DNA from: Polymorphobacter_B sp038225475
GTDB taxonomy: Bacteria > Pseudomonadota > Alphaproteobacteria > Sphingomonadales > Sphingomonadaceae
Direction: 5' to 3'
Assembly (NCBI GenBank): GCA_038225475.1
Contig: JBBRRA010000010.1
Coordinates: forward strand, 1 to 64,000
Length of the DNA: 64,000 bases
Positions 17,691 through 27,068 of this stretch are shown one piece after another; position 1 is the stretch's first letter, and each line of letters starts with the position of its first letter. The notes beneath the pieces were generated by a model. That model did no database searches. It had not been told where the DNA came from and worked only from the letters and a program-made list of their open reading frames with translations. Made by a program: the position numbers and the translations under genes.

Positions 17691-18686
17691 TTAGGCGAGC
17701 TTGACCAGCATCTTGCCGGTGTTGCCGCCCGAGAACAGCCCAAGAAACGCGTCGGGGGCGTGTGCGATGCCGTCCATAATCGTCTCCTCGACCTTGATCT
17801 TGCCCTCGGCGAGCCAGCCGCCCATGTCGGTCAGGAATTGCGGGCGCAGGTGCGCGAACTGGATGACAATGAAGCCTTGGATCTTCAGTCCCTTGCCGAC
17901 AATCTGAATCATGTTGCGCGGGCCGGGCGTCGGCGTCGTGTCGTTATAGCTCCCGATCATGCCGCACTCCGCAAAACGCGCGAGCGGCCGTGCACATTCG
18001 ATCGCAACTTCGAGATGTTCGCCGCCGACATTGTCGAAATACACGTCGATGCCCTTGGGTACCGCAGTGCGAACCTGGTCGAGCAAGTCACCGTGCTTAT
18101 AGTTGATCGCGTGATCGACGCCGACCGATCGCAGCCAGTCGCACTTGGCATCGGAACCCGCAGTGGCGACGACGGTGCAGCCCTTGATTTTGGCAATTTG
18201 TGCAACGATCGACCCAACCGCGCCCGCTCCGCCCGAGACGAAAACCGTCTCGCCGGGCTTGGGCTGACCGATCTCGAGCAACCCGCTGTACGCCGTCAGC
18301 CCGGGCATGCCCATCACACCAAGGAATGCCTGTGGCGGCACGTTGGTCTCGGGCAATTTCTCGAGGCCGGCCGCTGGCGCGACGAAGCCTTCGCGCCAGC
18401 CCAGCATCGACGACACCAAGTCGCCCTTGGCAAAGCCGTCGGCGTTCGATTCGACGACTTCGCCGATCGCGCCGCCCTGCAGCGCCTCGCCGATCTGGAA
18501 CGGCGGGACATAGCTGGCGCGGTCGTACATGCGCCCGCGCATGTACGGATCGACCGACATCCAGTGGTTGCGCACCAGCACTTCGCCCGCGCCTGGCGCA
18601 CCCAATTCGACTTCGGCAATGTCGAAATCATGTTGCTGCGGCATGCCGACGGGGCGGCTTTTCAAACGAATTTCGCGCGACTTCAT
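17691..18686 (-). CDS. NADP-dependent medium-chain oxidoreductase (CurA/leukotriene-B4-dehydrogenase type)
   Basis: A 331-residue zinc-free medium-chain reductase that reduces the double bond of alpha,beta-unsaturated carbonyls with NADPH. Family signs are NHWMSVDPYMRGRMYDRASY near residue 40, the nucleotide loop SGGAGAVGSIVAQIAKIKG, DVYFDNVGGEHLEVAIEC, and IGSYNDTTPTPGPRN. The start is the ATG reading MKSREIRLKSRP, with GGGGAGAA upstream; the longer open frame overlaps the IscU-like gene and is spurious. It is the third gene of the probable M20 / IscU-like / oxidoreductase / PCS-like operon, a mix that could serve detoxification of electrophiles and peptides, though this link is only inferred. 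Confidence 0.87.
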   Translation of the reverse strand: MKSREIRLKSRPVGMPQQHDFDIAEVELGAPGAGEVLVRNHWMSVDPYMRGRMYDRASYVPPFQIGEALQGGAIGEVVESNADGFAKGDLVSSMLGWREGFVAPAAGLEKLPETNVPPQAFLGVMGMPGLTAYSGLLEIGQPKPGETVFVSGGAGAVGSIVAQIAKIKGCTVVATAGSDAKCDWLRSVGVDHAINYKHGDLLDQVRTAVPKGIDVYFDNVGGEHLEVAIECARPLARFAECGMIGSYNDTTPTPGPRNMIQIVGKGLKIQGFIVIQFAHLRPQFLTDMGGWLAEGKIKVEETIMDGIAHAPDAFLGLFSGGNTGKMLVKLA

Positions 18687-18720
18687 CGACGTTCTCCCCA
18701 GGACGATGGTTTCGTCCCAG

Positions 18721-19170
18721 CTATCGTCCAGCAGGCGCACCATGTCCATGCCGCGCCTGCGTAGCCGCGTCGGTTGCAGCGTCGAACGCCAGCAGTATCG
18801 ATCCGTGGCGCGCTTTATGCGGGCGCGCTGGCGCAAAGATGTCGAGACCGGGCCAATCGCCGGGTGTTTCGGCAGTGCCGCGCAGGAACGCCGATAGTGC
18901 GTCGCGGGCCGCGGCAAGCTCGGTCGCGTTACGCCCGATGACATTGTTGCCGAGCAACGACGCCGCCGCCTGACCCAGGGCGCAGGCGCGCACCTCCTGC
19001 CCGAAGCGCCCGACTCGCCCCGAACTGTCGAGATCGAGATCGACCGTGACACGGCTGCCGCAGATCGGCGACACCCTGGTCACGGTCACCTGCGGCTCGT
19101 TCAGGCGTTCGGCAAATGGTACCGATGCCGCGAGCCGCAAGATTTGACTGTTGTACAGGGGTTCGGTCAT
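18721..19170 (-). CDS. IscU/NifU-like iron-sulfur scaffold protein, atypical
   Basis: A 149-residue protein of the IscU/NifU N-terminal fold. The first ligand region is SPICGSRVTVDL and the second is VRACALGQAAASLLGNN, matching the NPxCGD and GCxxxxAS positions of IscU. The third cysteine expected in the last helix is not present; the equivalent part reads KARHGSILLAFDA. It may therefore handle clusters differently or bind another partner. No iscS, iscA or suf gene is nearby. It lies between the M20 peptidase (14-base gap) and the oxidoreductase (34-base gap) on the same strand. Such divergent scaffolds are, from memory, frequent in sphingomonads. Confidence 0.75.
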   Translation of the reverse strand: MTEPLYNSQILRLAASVPFAERLNEPQVTVTRVSPICGSRVTVDLDLDSSGRVGRFGQEVRACALGQAAASLLGNNVIGRNATELAAARDALSAFLRGTAETPGDWPGLDIFAPARPHKARHGSILLAFDAATDAATQARHGHGAPAGR

Positions 19171-19184
19171 CCCGCCGATATAGG

Positions 19185-20594
19185 TTACTTCACGTCCGCA
19201 TACAGCCGTACCAGTCGATACAGATAGTCGCGCCCGTCATACACCGAGCGAACACTGATATGCTCGTTCAGCCCGTGAATGCCGCCGAAGTCGGCGTCTT
19301 CGAAGATTCCGGGGATGCCGTAGGTCGGGATGCCGCGCGCGAACAGGAAGATGCCGTCTGATGCGCCGGTCGACATCGTCGGCACCATCGGCACGCCGGG
19401 GAACATCTCGGCGGCAAGCTTGCGCGCCGGCTCGACGACCTTCGGATCGAGCGGCGGCGACCCCGGGGTCGGGCGCACCGGCGGTACCAGCGTCACCTTG
19501 ACCGCCGAATCGGCAATCGTTGTCTCGATTGTTGCACGCACCGCATCGACCGTTTCGCCGGGTGCGATCCGGCAGTTGATGTTGGCTGTCGCCTTTTGTG
19601 GCAGCGCGTTGTTGGCGTGCCCGGCCTCGGCCAGTGTCGCGACGCAGGTGGTGCGCAGCATCGAATGATAGGTCGCATCCTTGCCAAGTTCGGCGCTCGC
19701 GGCTGCGTCGTTCGGGTTGGCGACGATCGCCTTCATCGCGGCGCCGACTGGTCCGGGATTAAGCGCCGCGCTCTGCGCGAAGAAAGCCGTCGAAGTCGCG
19801 TTCAGATGGACGGGGAATTCGAGCCCGTCGAGCTTGACGACCGCTTGCGCCAACTGGACGATGGCGTTGGGCTTGACCGGGCGCGAGCTGTGGCCGCCGG
19901 GATTAGTGACGGTCAGCGTGTAGTTCTGCGTCGCCTTTTCGCCGACCGTCATATCGAGGTGGGCACGTTTGCCCTGCGCATCGAGCACACCGCCGCCGCC
20001 TTCGTTAAGCGCAAATTCGGCGTCGATAAGGTCGCGCTTGTGGTCGGCGAGATATTGCGCGCCGTTGAACGCATAGGTCGTTTCCTCGCCGCAAGTGAGC
20101 GCAAGTTTGACCGTGCGCTTCAACCGCTTGTCGGTTTTCAGCCGGATCATCGTATCGGCCCAGATTGCTGCCTGCGCCTTGTCGTCGGACGCGCCGCGCG
20201 CGTAAAAATAACCGTTCTCCTCGACCAGTTTGAACGGATCGCGCGTCCAGTCCGACGCCTTTGCCTCGACCACATCGATATGGCCGAGCAACAGGATCGC
20301 CTTGGCCCTGGGATCACTGCCCGGGAGGACCGCGACGATGCCGCCTTCCTTCGGTTTTTCAGGCGTACTGAACAGCGTGATGTCGGCATCGGTGTAGCCA
20401 GCGGCCTTGAGCCGTGTCGCCAACTGCGCCGCGGCAACCGTGCAGCTGCCGGCCGACAGCGTCGTGTTAGTCTCGACCAGTTCCTGGTAAAGCGCGCGGA
20501 ACTTCGCCTGATCGGGGCGCAGCGCCTGCGCATTTGCCGCCTGTGCGATAAGTGCCGCCGCGGCAACGCCTGCCAACATCATTCCCAATCGCAT
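19185..20594 (-). CDS. M20 family metallopeptidase, exported
   Basis: A 469-residue di-zinc exopeptidase of the M20/M25/M40 group (carboxypeptidase or dipeptidase-like). A signal peptide is clear (MRLGMMLAGVAAAALIAQAANA). Metal and catalytic motifs are LLLGHIDVVEAK with its Asp, the bridging RGASDDKAQAAIWADT, the catalytic base in ALTCGEETTY, and the dimerisation lid starting at NPGGHSSRP. A late TMSTGASDGIFLF and GLNEHISV complete the site. I choose the ATG reading MRLGMML with AGGGGGG upstream; ten more residues are open but less likely. It heads a run of four same-strand genes. Probably a periplasmic peptide scavenger. Confidence 0.9.
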   Translation of the reverse strand: MRLGMMLAGVAAAALIAQAANAQALRPDQAKFRALYQELVETNTTLSAGSCTVAAAQLATRLKAAGYTDADITLFSTPEKPKEGGIVAVLPGSDPRAKAILLLGHIDVVEAKASDWTRDPFKLVEENGYFYARGASDDKAQAAIWADTMIRLKTDKRLKRTVKLALTCGEETTYAFNGAQYLADHKRDLIDAEFALNEGGGGVLDAQGKRAHLDMTVGEKATQNYTLTVTNPGGHSSRPVKPNAIVQLAQAVVKLDGLEFPVHLNATSTAFFAQSAALNPGPVGAAMKAIVANPNDAAASAELGKDATYHSMLRTTCVATLAEAGHANNALPQKATANINCRIAPGETVDAVRATIETTIADSAVKVTLVPPVRPTPGSPPLDPKVVEPARKLAAEMFPGVPMVPTMSTGASDGIFLFARGIPTYGIPGIFEDADFGGIHGLNEHISVRSVYDGRDYLYRLVRLYADVK

Positions 20595-20659
20595 CGAATG
20601 TGCCCCCCTATGTAATCTGCGCACTCAACGTGCCGCGCCGTCTGCGGCATGGCAAGTAG

Positions 20660-22567
20660 TCAGCGTCGCGCCGCGAGGATCGTGTCGAGCCGCGCCGTGC
20701 CGGTGCCAGTCCGTTCGAGATGCGGATAGCGCAGCCCGCCATGATATTCGATTATCACGGTGCGAAAACGGTCGCCCGATTTGACCAGCAGCTCGATCGG
20801 CGTGGTGCCGGTCTTGGCCGCGGTGATCGCCGCCTTGAGCAGATCGGGGTCGTACGCCTCGCCGCCGATGGCCATCAGCTGCGTGCCGATTGTCAGCCCT
20901 GCCTTGAACGCCGGCCCTTCCCACTGCACTGCACCCAGTGTGCCGTCCTTATCGACCGCGATCCCGAGCGAATAGGTCAGGTCGGTGCGCTTGCCGAGCG
21001 CGTCTGCACCCTTGGCAAGGTCGCTCGGTGTATCGGTGTAGACCAGCCGGTAGCCGCCGCGCGTCAGCCCGTCGAGCGGCGCTCCGGGGCCGTGCCCGTC
21101 GAGGCGATTGTGTAGAAACGCGGCCCAGTCGTACGGCTCGACCGCATTTAGGCCAGCGGCAATATCATCGAATGTATACGTTGCCTCGGTGAAGCTGCCG
21201 TCGTCGATGCCGAAAAAGGCGCGTGCGAAATCATCGAGCGAGCGCTTGCCACCCGACCGCTCGCGGATCAGCGTATCGGCATCGAGCCAGGTCAGCAGGC
21301 CTTCGTTGTAATAGTCTTCGCTGCGCTGCCAGCTCGTCCATGGTTCGGGGCGGCGCGACGCGGTGATCGGATCGTTGGTGGTATCTAGCAGCGGCTTCCA
21401 TGCCCTCCCGACACGGTTGTCGAGGCTCGCCGCGATCAAGGCAAGCGCATCGCGCGCCTGCGCCGCCGTTTGCAGCCCCGATCGCGCCGACAGCATCACG
21501 CCCCAATATTGCGTCTGGCCTTCATAGACCCACAGCAGGCTGTTGCGCATCGGCTGCGCGAAATCAGGGATCCAGGCATCGGCACCGCGCCGGAATTTGC
21601 CGTTCCAGCTATGCGTGAACTCGTGCGGCAACAGCTCGCGGAGCGTTGCACCTTTGTCCCATTCGGTAAAATAGGTCGCGTTGGTCGCATTTTCGCTCGA
21701 CCGATGATGCTCGAGGCCCTGCCCGCCGAGATGCGCGCTGAGCGCCAGCAGGAAGTCATAGTGATCATAGTGATGCGAGCCGAACACCGCATACGCCTGC
21801 TTGACCAGTTCGCGGTGGACGCCAATCTGCGCCTCGCTCGCCAGCAGTTGCTCGGGCCGGTCGGCAAACAGATCGAGATGCACCGGTACCGGCGCGGCGC
21901 TGAGCTCGATCCGGCGGAAATAGCGCCCGGCATACACCGGCGAATCCATCAGGACATCGAATGGGACGGTCTTGAACTGCGTCGTGGTCCCCGCCGCCGA
22001 AGCGGTTTCGAGCGCGGTGCCGAGCTGCCACCCGGCGGGCAGCGTCAGGCTGGCAGAAATCGGTATTGCGCGGGTGAAATAGCCTGCTGGATACAGCGCA
22101 ACCGACGTCCACGGCATGTCGAGCATGACCGGCGTCATCTCGTTGCGTCCCTGTTTGGCGTCGGTCGCCGACAGATATTGGAAATCGACGTCGATCGATG
22201 TTACGCCCGCAGGCACGTCGAAATGGAACGCGTACACATCGACTGGATCGCGCCGCCATTCGATGCGGGCACCGCCGGTGGTGATAATCAGCCCTGCCAG
22301 ACGATCGATCGGTCCGCGCGGGCTGTGCGTGCCCGGCAACCATTGCGGATAGCGCAGCACCAACGCGCCGCCGGTAACCGGGATGTGTTCATGGACCCGG
22401 AAGATGTGCCGCTCGGTGTCGCTCGCATCGACGGCCAGCGTGATGGTGCCCGGATAGGCGCGGTCCTGCGGGGCCAGCACCGGCGGCGGCAGTGCGGTCG
22501 GTTGGGCAAGCGGGGCGGCAGTAAGCGGAGACGACAGCAGCGCGGCTGCGGCAAACAAAGTCTTCAA
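20660..22567 (-). CDS. M61 family glycyl aminopeptidase-like metallopeptidase, exported
   Basis: A 635-residue M61 peptidase, which removes N-terminal Gly or Ala from peptides. The start is TTG (MKTLFAAAALLSS), followed by a signal peptide. The family layout is seen: N-terminal beta domain, then the zinc site LLPHEFTHSWNGKFRRG around residue 315 (HExxH), LLWVYEGQTQYWG supplying the third ligand Glu. The C-terminal PDZ domain is at about residues 530-620 (LGIAVDKDGTLGAV). Downstream lies the M20 peptidase (65 bases away) and upstream der (51 bases), all on the minus strand. Together with the M13 and M20 enzymes, the window holds three exported peptidases within 17 kb. Confidence 0.92.
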   Translation of the reverse strand: MKTLFAAAALLSSPLTAAPLAQPTALPPPVLAPQDRAYPGTITLAVDASDTERHIFRVHEHIPVTGGALVLRYPQWLPGTHSPRGPIDRLAGLIITTGGARIEWRRDPVDVYAFHFDVPAGVTSIDVDFQYLSATDAKQGRNEMTPVMLDMPWTSVALYPAGYFTRAIPISASLTLPAGWQLGTALETASAAGTTTQFKTVPFDVLMDSPVYAGRYFRRIELSAAPVPVHLDLFADRPEQLLASEAQIGVHRELVKQAYAVFGSHHYDHYDFLLALSAHLGGQGLEHHRSSENATNATYFTEWDKGATLRELLPHEFTHSWNGKFRRGADAWIPDFAQPMRNSLLWVYEGQTQYWGVMLSARSGLQTAAQARDALALIAASLDNRVGRAWKPLLDTTNDPITASRRPEPWTSWQRSEDYYNEGLLTWLDADTLIRERSGGKRSLDDFARAFFGIDDGSFTEATYTFDDIAAGLNAVEPYDWAAFLHNRLDGHGPGAPLDGLTRGGYRLVYTDTPSDLAKGADALGKRTDLTYSLGIAVDKDGTLGAVQWEGPAFKAGLTIGTQLMAIGGEAYDPDLLKAAITAAKTGTTPIELLVKSGDRFRTVIIEYHGGLRYPHLERTGTGTARLDTILAARR

Positions 22568-22618
22568 GGCTGGGGCTTTCGTGGCGGTTATATGACAGAG
22601 ACTAGCGCGGTCTGCGCG

Positions 22619-23977
22619 TCAGGCAAACGGGTTCTTGCTCCCTCGCAGTGTCAGCCGGATTGGCACACCGTCGAAACCAAGTTCTTCGCGCAGGCTGTTC
22701 ACGAGATAGCGCTTATAGCTGTCGGGCAGTTCTTCGAGCCGATTGCCGAACACCACGAACGTCGGTGGGCGCGTCGCGGCCTGGGTCACGTAGCGCAGCT
22801 TGATCCGGCGCCCACCGGCAGCAGGAGGCGGGTTGCGGCTCAACGCCGCTTCGAACCAGCGGTTGAGCGCGGCGGTCGATACCCGGCGGCTCCAACCGTC
22901 GCGCGCCTCGAAGCTCGCCTTCATCAAGATGTCGAGGCCTTTGCCGCTCAGCCCCGAAACCGCGACCAGCGGCACGCCCTTGATCTGGCTGAGCCCGTCG
23001 TCGAGCGCGCGCCGTACCCCTTGAAACAGCGACGACTGGTCGGCTGCGACGTCCCATTTGTTGAGCGCCACGATCAGCGCGCGGCCTTCGCTCAACACCA
23101 TATCGGCGATGCGCAAATCCTGCGCCTCTAGACCGAGCAGCGAATCGAGCAGCAGCACCACCACCTCGGCGAAATCGACCGAGAATTTGGTATCGACCGC
23201 CGCCATGCGTTCGAGCTTGTCGGTGACTTTCGATCGACGCCGCAGCCCGGCGGTATCGAACAGCCGGATCGGCTGCCCCTCCCATTCGGCGTCGATAGCG
23301 ATCGAGTCGCGCGTAATCCCCGCTTCGGGCCCGACCACCAGCCGGTCTTCGTTCAACAGCTTATTGATCAACGTCGACTTGCCGGCGTTCGGCCGCCCGA
23401 CGATTGCCAGCTTAAGCGGGCCGTTGTCCTCGTCGAGCCCCTCGCGCGCAGCCTCGGCGGCTTCTTTGATCAATGGATCGAGGATCGGCAGCAGCGCCTC
23501 GAACAGATCTGCCATGCCTTCGCCGTGCTCGGCTGAAATCTGCACCGGCTCGCCAAACCCGAGGGCATAGCTTTCGGCAACGCCGCCCTCTCCCGCCCGG
23601 CCTTCGGCCTTGTTCGCCACCAGAATGAGCGGGGTGTCGTGCGCGCGCAGCCACTGCGCAAAATGCCGGTCGAGCGGGGTAATGCCGGCGCGCGCGTCGA
23701 AAACCAGCAGTGCCACGTCGGACGCGCCGAGCGCCGCGTCGGTCTGGGCACGCATTCGGCCCGCAAGGCTCGCCGCATCCGCATCTTCGAACCCGGCCGT
23801 GTCGACGATCTTGAAGTTTAGATCATACAGCATCGCATCGCCCTCGCGCCGATCGCGCGTCACGCCGGGCGTGTCATCGACCAGCGCGAGCTTCCTTCCG
23901 ACGAGGCGGTTGAACAGCGTCGATTTGCCGACATTGGGACGGCCGACGATAACGACGGTGGGGGCGCGGGTGCTCAT
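22619..23977 (-). CDS. der: Ribosome biogenesis GTPase Der (EngA)
   Basis: A 452-residue protein with two tandem GTPase domains, needed for maturation of the 50S subunit. The first domain has GRPNVGKSTLFNRL at residues 12-25, DTAGFED and NKAEG. The second has GRPNAGKSTLINKL, DTAGLRRRSKV and NKWD. The C-terminal KH-like domain ends with KRYLVNSLREELGF. In many alphaproteobacteria der follows yfgM and bamB on the same strand; here those genes are about 1 kb further right, with an oppositely oriented broken hydrolase between them. Full length, no anomalies. Confidence 0.96.
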   Translation of the reverse strand: MSTRAPTVVIVGRPNVGKSTLFNRLVGRKLALVDDTPGVTRDRREGDAMLYDLNFKIVDTAGFEDADAASLAGRMRAQTDAALGASDVALLVFDARAGITPLDRHFAQWLRAHDTPLILVANKAEGRAGEGGVAESYALGFGEPVQISAEHGEGMADLFEALLPILDPLIKEAAEAAREGLDEDNGPLKLAIVGRPNAGKSTLINKLLNEDRLVVGPEAGITRDSIAIDAEWEGQPIRLFDTAGLRRRSKVTDKLERMAAVDTKFSVDFAEVVVLLLDSLLGLEAQDLRIADMVLSEGRALIVALNKWDVAADQSSLFQGVRRALDDGLSQIKGVPLVAVSGLSGKGLDILMKASFEARDGWSRRVSTAALNRWFEAALSRNPPPAAGGRRIKLRYVTQAATRPPTFVVFGNRLEELPDSYKRYLVNSLREELGFDGVPIRLTLRGSKNPFA

Positions 23978-24093
23978 AGCGTGCCCTGTAGCGCAGTTTG
24001 GCGGCGAGCACGAATATGTCGTCGGCGGAGTGCCGCTGTAACTGGCGCTGTGTTAATCTGGGCGTGGGGGCGCGATGCAAGGGAGTCGATTCC

Positions 24094-24915
24094 ATGGGTA
24101 TCATCACCACCCCCGATGGCACGGATATCTTTTACAAGGATTGGGGCGACGGCCAGCCAATCATGTTCCACCACGGCTGGCCGCTGAGCGCCGACGATTG
24201 GGACAGTCAGCTGCTGTTCTTCCGGTTGCAAGGGTACCGCGTCATCGCGCACGATCGCCGCGGGCATGGGCGCTCGACCCAAACCGATTCCGGGAACGAC
24301 ATGGATACCTATGCCACCGATGCAGCAGCGCTCGTCGAGCACCTCGGTCTGCAGGATGTTGTCAATGTCGGTCATTCGACGGGTGGCGGCGAGGTCGCGC
24401 GCTATGTGGCGCGCCATGGGCAGGGGCGCGTTGCCAAAGCCGTCCTGATCAGCGCGATCACGCCGGTCATGGTCAAATCGGACAGCAATCCCGGCGGCAC
24501 GCCGATCGAAATATTCGACCAGTTCCGCGCGGGCATGGCCAATCGCGCGCAATTCTAAGTCGATATTCCGACGGGGCCATTCTACGGCTTCAACCGCCCC
24601 GGGGCAAAAGTCAGCCAGGGGTTGATCGACAATTGGTGGCGGCAGGGCATGATGGGCAGCACCAAGGCGCATTACGACTGCATCAAGGTATTTTCCGAAA
24701 CCGATCTGACCGACGATTTGAGGCAAATCGACGTCCCGGTTCTGGTCATGCACAGCGAGGACGATCAGATCGTGCCCTATGCCGACTCCGGGCCGCTCGC
24801 CGCCAAGCTGCTCAAGCACAGTACCTTCAAATCGTATAAAGACCTGCCGCACGGCATGCCGGCGACGCATGCCGACCTCGTCAACGCCGACATTCTGGCA
24901 TTCATCAAAAGCTAG
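24094..24915 (+). pseudogene. Alpha/beta hydrolase (chloroperoxidase-like) broken by one in-frame stop
   Basis: The frame from ATG 24094 (with AAGGGAG upstream) encodes a typical non-haem chloroperoxidase/esterase of the alpha/beta hydrolase fold, 273 codons in all. Ser95 sits in VGHSTGGGEVAR, with an HHGWPLSADDW oxyanion region. A single TAA at 24556-24558 interrupts it at codon 155, exactly where relatives carry Tyr in a QFY-DxPxGPFYGFN context. The next base continues in the same frame to 24915, and that part contains the catalytic Asp (HSEDDQIVPY) and His (GMPATHAD). So one base change from TAC or TAT explains the break. The truncated 154-residue product would lack two of three catalytic residues. 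A sequencing error or readthrough cannot be excluded. Confidence 0.85.
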
Positions 24916-24920
24916 ACCGC

Positions 24921-24957
24921 GAGTTGCCCCGGCACGCGCCGCGTGCCGGGGCAACTC
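24921..24957. terminator. Perfect hairpin between convergent genes
   Basis: A 17-base perfect inverted repeat with a 3-base loop: the arm starting GAGTTGCCCC at 24921-24937 pairs with the arm ending GGGGCAACTC at 24941-24957. It lies between the stop of the broken hydrolase (plus) and the stop of bamB (minus). No T run follows on either strand. Its position and symmetry fit a bidirectional terminator. Confidence 0.75.
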
Positions 24958-24960
24958 GGC

Positions 24961-26295
24961 TTAGCGGTACGCCGTCAGACGGCCCTTGTCGTCCATCACA
25001 AACACCATGTTGCTCGCCACCACCGGCGGCAAATACGCTGGTTTGGCGAGTTTGACCGCCGACAACAGTTTGCCGGTGTAGGGCGATACCGAAACCAGCT
25101 CGCCGTTCGATCCGGCGAGCAGCAGGCGATCCGATGCCAGCACCGGGCCGAACCATTGGTACGCGGCCTTGCCCTTTTTCTTGTCGCCGGCCTTTTTATA
25201 GCGCGGCAGCTGGGTCACCCACTTGATCTTGCCCTCGCCGCGGGTCAGGCAGACGAGCTCGCCATCGAGCGTCACGGCATACAAAAAGTCGCCCGCCACC
25301 CACGGCGTCGAGATGCCGGCGAAGTTACGCTCCCAGACGCGTTGTCCGGTCGCGAGTTCGAGGGCAGCCATCCGACCGCCGTGGCCGATTGCGAACACCC
25401 GGCCGCGGTCGATGACCGGCGACGCATCAATGTCGGTCAGCGCGTTGAGCGCTGTGGTGCGCCCGGTGCGTGCCAGCGCATCCGCCCACACCGTGCGCCC
25501 GTTTTCGGCGCGCAGCGCGTTGAGCTCGCCGCTCGAATAGCCGACGACGACAGTGTCGAGCGCGACTGCCGGAGCGCCGGCCCCAAGCAGCCCGGCGACC
25601 TCGACCGTTCCCGAAACCGACCACCGCGTCTCGCCCTTGTCAGCCGATAGCGCAAACAGCTGATTGTCCTGCGTAATTGCGTAAATGGTGTTGCCGGCAA
25701 CCGTCGGTGCGCCGCGGAACGGCGTCATCAGTTCGACGCGCCAAAGCTGCTTGCCGGTTGCCGCATCGAACGCCGCGACGACACCGTCGCCGGTATCGGC
25801 AAAGACGCGGCCGTCGCCCGCGCTGACGCCACCGCCGAACGCAGCATTCGCTTTCTTCTTATAGACGACGCGCTGCGACCAATCGATGTGGCCGGTCTTG
25901 ATATCGAACGCGCGGACTTCGGCACCGGTATCCATGGTAAAGACGCGCCCGCCCATTACGATCGGCGCTGCGTTGAGGCGCCGCGTGTCGGTGCTGCCCT
26001 TGCCGATCGACGCGCGCCACGCCACCGACAGCGATGCCGGCAACGTCAGCTGGCCGTTGGTCTTCGCGGCCGAGCCGCCGGGCTGCGCCCAGTCGGCATT
26101 GAGCTGCGGCGCGGGCAGCGCGACGGCGACGTCGGCAAGCTCGGGCTCGGCAACGACCTTGGTCTCGAAATCTAGCACCGGGACGCGCACGCCCGTCGTC
26201 GGCGTCTTGGGCTTTTTGCCAAACCCCTTCAGGCCGCCGCACGATGACAGCACTGCCGCAGCCGTCACCAGCATGATCGTTGAACGCAATTTCAC
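24961..26295 (-). CDS. bamB: Outer membrane protein assembly factor BamB
   Basis: A 444-residue lipoprotein of the BAM complex that helps insert beta-barrel proteins in the outer membrane. The N-terminus is a lipoprotein signal with the lipobox VLSSC at about residues 15-19. The rest is a PQQ-like eight-blade beta-propeller with repeated blades such as VFTMDTGAEVRAFDIKTG, VFADTGDGVVAAFDAATGK and LFALSADKGETRWS. The start is GTG, overlapping the yfgM stop by four bases (GTGA). The gene ends at a perfect hairpin. yfgM-bamB coupling is common; der, usually next, is displaced. Confidence 0.93.
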   Translation of the reverse strand: MKLRSTIMLVTAAAVLSSCGGLKGFGKKPKTPTTGVRVPVLDFETKVVAEPELADVAVALPAPQLNADWAQPGGSAAKTNGQLTLPASLSVAWRASIGKGSTDTRRLNAAPIVMGGRVFTMDTGAEVRAFDIKTGHIDWSQRVVYKKKANAAFGGGVSAGDGRVFADTGDGVVAAFDAATGKQLWRVELMTPFRGAPTVAGNTIYAITQDNQLFALSADKGETRWSVSGTVEVAGLLGAGAPAVALDTVVVGYSSGELNALRAENGRTVWADALARTGRTTALNALTDIDASPVIDRGRVFAIGHGGRMAALELATGQRVWERNFAGISTPWVAGDFLYAVTLDGELVCLTRGEGKIKWVTQLPRYKKAGDKKKGKAAYQWFGPVLASDRLLLAGSNGELVSVSPYTGKLLSAVKLAKPAYLPPVVASNMVFVMDDKGRLTAYR

Positions 26296-27008
26296 CGGGC
26301 GGTTCCTGACGCTGAGGGGGTGCGGGGTGCCGGGTCGTCGATCGCGACGCCGAGCGAAGTCGCCAGTTGCGCTGCGCGGCCGCGCAGCGATACCGGGGCC
26401 GATGTGTCGCGCGCAATCGCCGAGAACAGTGGCCCGGCAAGCGCCGGCTTACCGGCGCGCAGCTGCGCGATCGCGGTCATTTCTCCGGCGACTGGAAACC
26501 ACGGGTTTCCGGGCACTGCGAGCGCCTGCAACCGGGTGATGACATTGGCGGGCGCGAGGGTGTCGAATTCCAACCGCGTTGCCTTGACGGTGGCAAGGTC
26601 GCGGAACGGCTGGGCGACGCCGGAATCGGCGGCAATCGCATGATACAGTGCCAGCGCTTTCCCGGTATCATTGGCCTGCGTGGCAGCTGCCGCTTGTGTC
26701 AGTTGTGCCAGTGCGCGGTAACCCGGCTGTGGCGACTGCGACAGCTTGGTGAGCATCGGCGCAGCCCCAGCGGCATCACCAGCATCGACCTTCGCCAGCG
26801 CCTGCGTCAGCTGTTCGCCGGCGGCACCGGCGTTGCGCGTCTGTTCGGAGCGCCAGTATAATAATCCACCGACAGCGGCGAGCAGCACGATCACGCCGAT
26901 CGCGGCAAAGCGGCCATAGCGCGCCCACAGTCCGGCGACCTGGCTGCGGCGATATTCTTCGTCGACTTCGCGCAGGAAGGCGGCGTCGGTAACGTCAGGC
27001 TTGACCAA
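26292..27008 (-). CDS. YfgM-like tetratricopeptide membrane protein
   Basis: A 238-residue protein with a short cytoplasmic start ending in EEYRRSQVAGLWARYG. One membrane helix follows (FAAIGVIVLLAAVGGLLYW), then a periplasmic helical-repeat domain. This matches YfgM, which sits at the Sec translocon and works with periplasmic chaperones, and which usually precedes bamB. The start is TTG with GGAGAT upstream. Repeats are of TPR type but weak. Overlap with bamB by four bases supports co-translation. It follows panB on the same strand after a 60-base gap. Confidence 0.85.
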   Translation of the reverse strand: MVKPDVTDAAFLREVDEEYRRSQVAGLWARYGRFAAIGVIVLLAAVGGLLYWRSEQTRNAGAAGEQLTQALAKVDAGDAAGAAPMLTKLSQSPQPGYRALAQLTQAAAATQANDTGKALALYHAIAADSGVAQPFRDLATVKATRLEFDTLAPANVITRLQALAVPGNPWFPVAGEMTAIAQLRAGKPALAGPLFSAIARDTSAPVSLRGRAAQLATSLGVAIDDPAPRTPSASGTAR

Positions 27009-27068
27009 GTCGATCTCCAGTTCGAAGCGCGGCGGACCTTAGCGAGGGTGCGCACCGCGCGCAAAGAG

